A DNA stretch of 64,000 nucleotides from Marinobacter sp. X15-166B (GTDB lineage Bacteria; Pseudomonadota; Gammaproteobacteria; Pseudomonadales; Oleiphilaceae). The DNA lies in the NCBI RefSeq assembly GCF_001752365.1, contig NZ_MEIY01000001.1, positions 1,105,049 to 1,169,048 on the forward strand, read 5' to 3'. Of the stretch, positions 62,861 through 64,000 are shown one piece after another. The position numbers were made by a program, and so were the translations under genes. The notes below the pieces were generated by a model. The model worked only from the letters and a program-made list of their open reading frames with translations, had not been told where the DNA came from and did no database searches. Each line of letters starts with the position of its first letter. The first letter of the stretch is position 1.

Positions 62861-64000
62861 TTACGCTCCATAGGCCTTACGATAACTGCCCTGATAATCA
62901 AAGATCCGCTCCTGCACCTGCCAGTAGTGCTTCTGTTTGCGGGCGATAACAAAATCCGGTGCTGGCAGTAAGGTCTGTATCTCAAGCGCCTCCTCCAGTC
63001 TGCTGAACTCGTGCGGGGCCTGGCTATTCGCCAAACGCCGTCCAAACAGTTTGTTGAATACGTGGCGCTGTGCCGGCCGGCTGAAATCAAACGACTCGCT
63101 GAGTTCTTCCCCGTCTTCACCGTGATAGGTGACTCTCAGTTTACTCTGGTTGTTGCGGTCGGTGCCGCCTTTCTGGGCGCTCAAAGTGATTCCCGCACAG
63201 CGGATCACCATGGCGTCTTTGAGTTTCAGGGCATCTCGAAGCTGATCATCCGGGTCGATAATGGCCTTTTTACACTGCTGGCAGTTACGGGCGGCGATAT
63301 CGTTCTCGCCACCGCAGTGTGGGCACTCCTTGAAACGGAAACGGTAATCGCACTGTTCAGGGCGCCCGTTGCGCGCCTCAGGCTCATCCGCTCGAGCGGA
63401 TTCCAGCAGCCCCTGACAACGGCGTCCGTAGTGCTCGATCACATGACCTTCACTGTCTGCCTTGCCCCAGAAGATATTGGCAAAACCACAACCCGGACAA
63501 AACACCTGCACCGGCTCACTGTCAGGGTTCGGTTTCTTCTCCCCCACTTCCGGGTGATGCAGATTGACCCGGTTGCCCGCGTAATCAATCACCAGGCAAT
63601 CCTGTTTGCCTTCGTCCAGACGCAGACCGCGACCCACAATCTGCTGATACAGGCTGACCGACTGGGTAGGCCGAAGAATGGCGATAAAGTCCACATGGGG
63701 CGCATCAAAACCTGTCGTGAGCACGGATACATTCACCAGATATTTTAAGCGCCGCTGTTTAAAACGCTGGATCTGCAAATCGCGCTCGTCCAGAGCGGTA
63801 GCGCCGGTAATCAAGGCGGTTTGCTGTTCCGGCAGATAGCCGGTGATTTCCTTCGCATGCTCCACCGTGGCCGCAAAGATCATCACCGCCCGACGCTCCA
63901 CCGCCAGCGTCATAACCTGTTCAATGATGGCCCGGGTAACCCGTTGGTGCTTGCTCAGCAGCTGGTTAACGTCGTTTTCAGCGTATTCGCCAAAGCGGTT
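62861..64000 (-). CDS. radD: DEAD/DEAH-box helicase, RadD/YejH-like, C-terminal part
   Basis: The start is outside the window; about 379 codons are visible to the stop at 62861, and the frame is open to base 64000. Helicase C-terminal motifs: VNVSVLTTGFDAPHVDFIAILRPT, IVGRGLRLDEGKQDCLVIDYAGN. Then a zinc-binding region with CPGCGFANIFWG, CPHCGG and CQQC, followed by a basic C-terminal domain. This order matches E. coli RadD (YejH), an SF2 helicase linked to DNA repair and interaction with SSB. The N-terminal Walker motifs are not visible. RadD versus another zinc-containing DEAD-box protein is not settled. Confidence 0.8.
   Translation of the reverse strand, partial: NRFGEYAENDVNQLLSKHQRVTRAIIEQVMTLAVERRAVMIFAATVEHAKEITGYLPEQQTALITGATALDERDLQIQRFKQRRLKYLVNVSVLTTGFDAPHVDFIAILRPTQSVSLYQQIVGRGLRLDEGKQDCLVIDYAGNRVNLHHPEVGEKKPNPDSEPVQVFCPGCGFANIFWGKADSEGHVIEHYGRRCQGLLESARADEPEARNGRPEQCDYRFRFKECPHCGGENDIAARNCQQCKKAIIDPDDQLRDALKLKDAMVIRCAGITLSAQKGGTDRNNQSKLRVTYHGEDGEELSESFDFSRPAQRHVFNKLFGRRLANSQAPHEFSRLEEALEIQTLLPAPDFVIARKQKHYWQVQERIFDYQGSYRKAYGA

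Overview
The window looks like chromosomal DNA of a marine-type gammaproteobacterium. GC is in the high fifties by eye (not computed). Most genes carry good AGGAG-type ribosome binding sites. The gene set (NhaD antiporter, YcgN, an OsmC-YcaO fusion, RidA, a RadD-like helicase, VgrG, TRAP and NCS1 transporters) fits the Oceanospirillales/Pseudomonadales/Marinobacter range. I cannot name a genus. I saw no rRNA, tRNA, CRISPR array, insertion sequence or prophage.

Layout. 1-22.4 kb: housekeeping and stress genes. These are the N-terminus of a type VI secretion VgrG, small conserved proteins, two EamA exporters, an AraC regulator, dienelactone hydrolase, sulfurtransferase, peroxiredoxin, diaminopimelate dehydrogenase, malate dehydrogenase, a calcium-type P-type ATPase, a K+ channel pair, the OsmC-YcaO fusion, a lone encapsulin-cargo-type ferritin, an SPFH/NfeD pair and a CMD-family protein. 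22.5-37.2 kb: a pyridine catabolic island (below). 37.5-48 kb: a homogentisate-route aromatic island with dctPQM, marR and lysE reading left, and an MBL protein, an MhaA/MhaB-type hydroxylase pair, hmgA, fahA and maiA reading right. 48-64 kb: accessory and housekeeping genes including a delta-class carbonic anhydrase, a CDGSH-glutamate synthase fusion, nhaD, a HerA-type ATPase, a DHA2 exporter and a helicase cut by the window end.

The pyridine island is the most interesting part. It holds nicC, nicD, nicE, nicF and nicX, which take 6-hydroxynicotinate through 2,5-dihydroxypyridine, N-formylmaleamate and maleamate to maleate and fumarate, and a MarR regulator in the position of nicR. The catalytic residues I could place are all present. 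The usual entry enzyme, nicotinate hydroxylase NicAB, is absent from the window. Two nearly identical Rieske oxygenase subunits take its place, one with its own ferredoxin and ferredoxin reductase in an operon that also carries an outer-membrane channel, an NCS1 permease and a second isochorismatase-type hydrolase. A TIM-barrel protein of unknown role follows the other Rieske gene. Five copies of one 20-bp palindromic motif lie in the two control regions of these operons, which suggests a single regulon.

My inference is that this is a Rieske-initiated route that funnels a pyridine derivative, perhaps N-methylated or O-methylated, into the maleamate pathway. The substrate cannot be read from the sequence.
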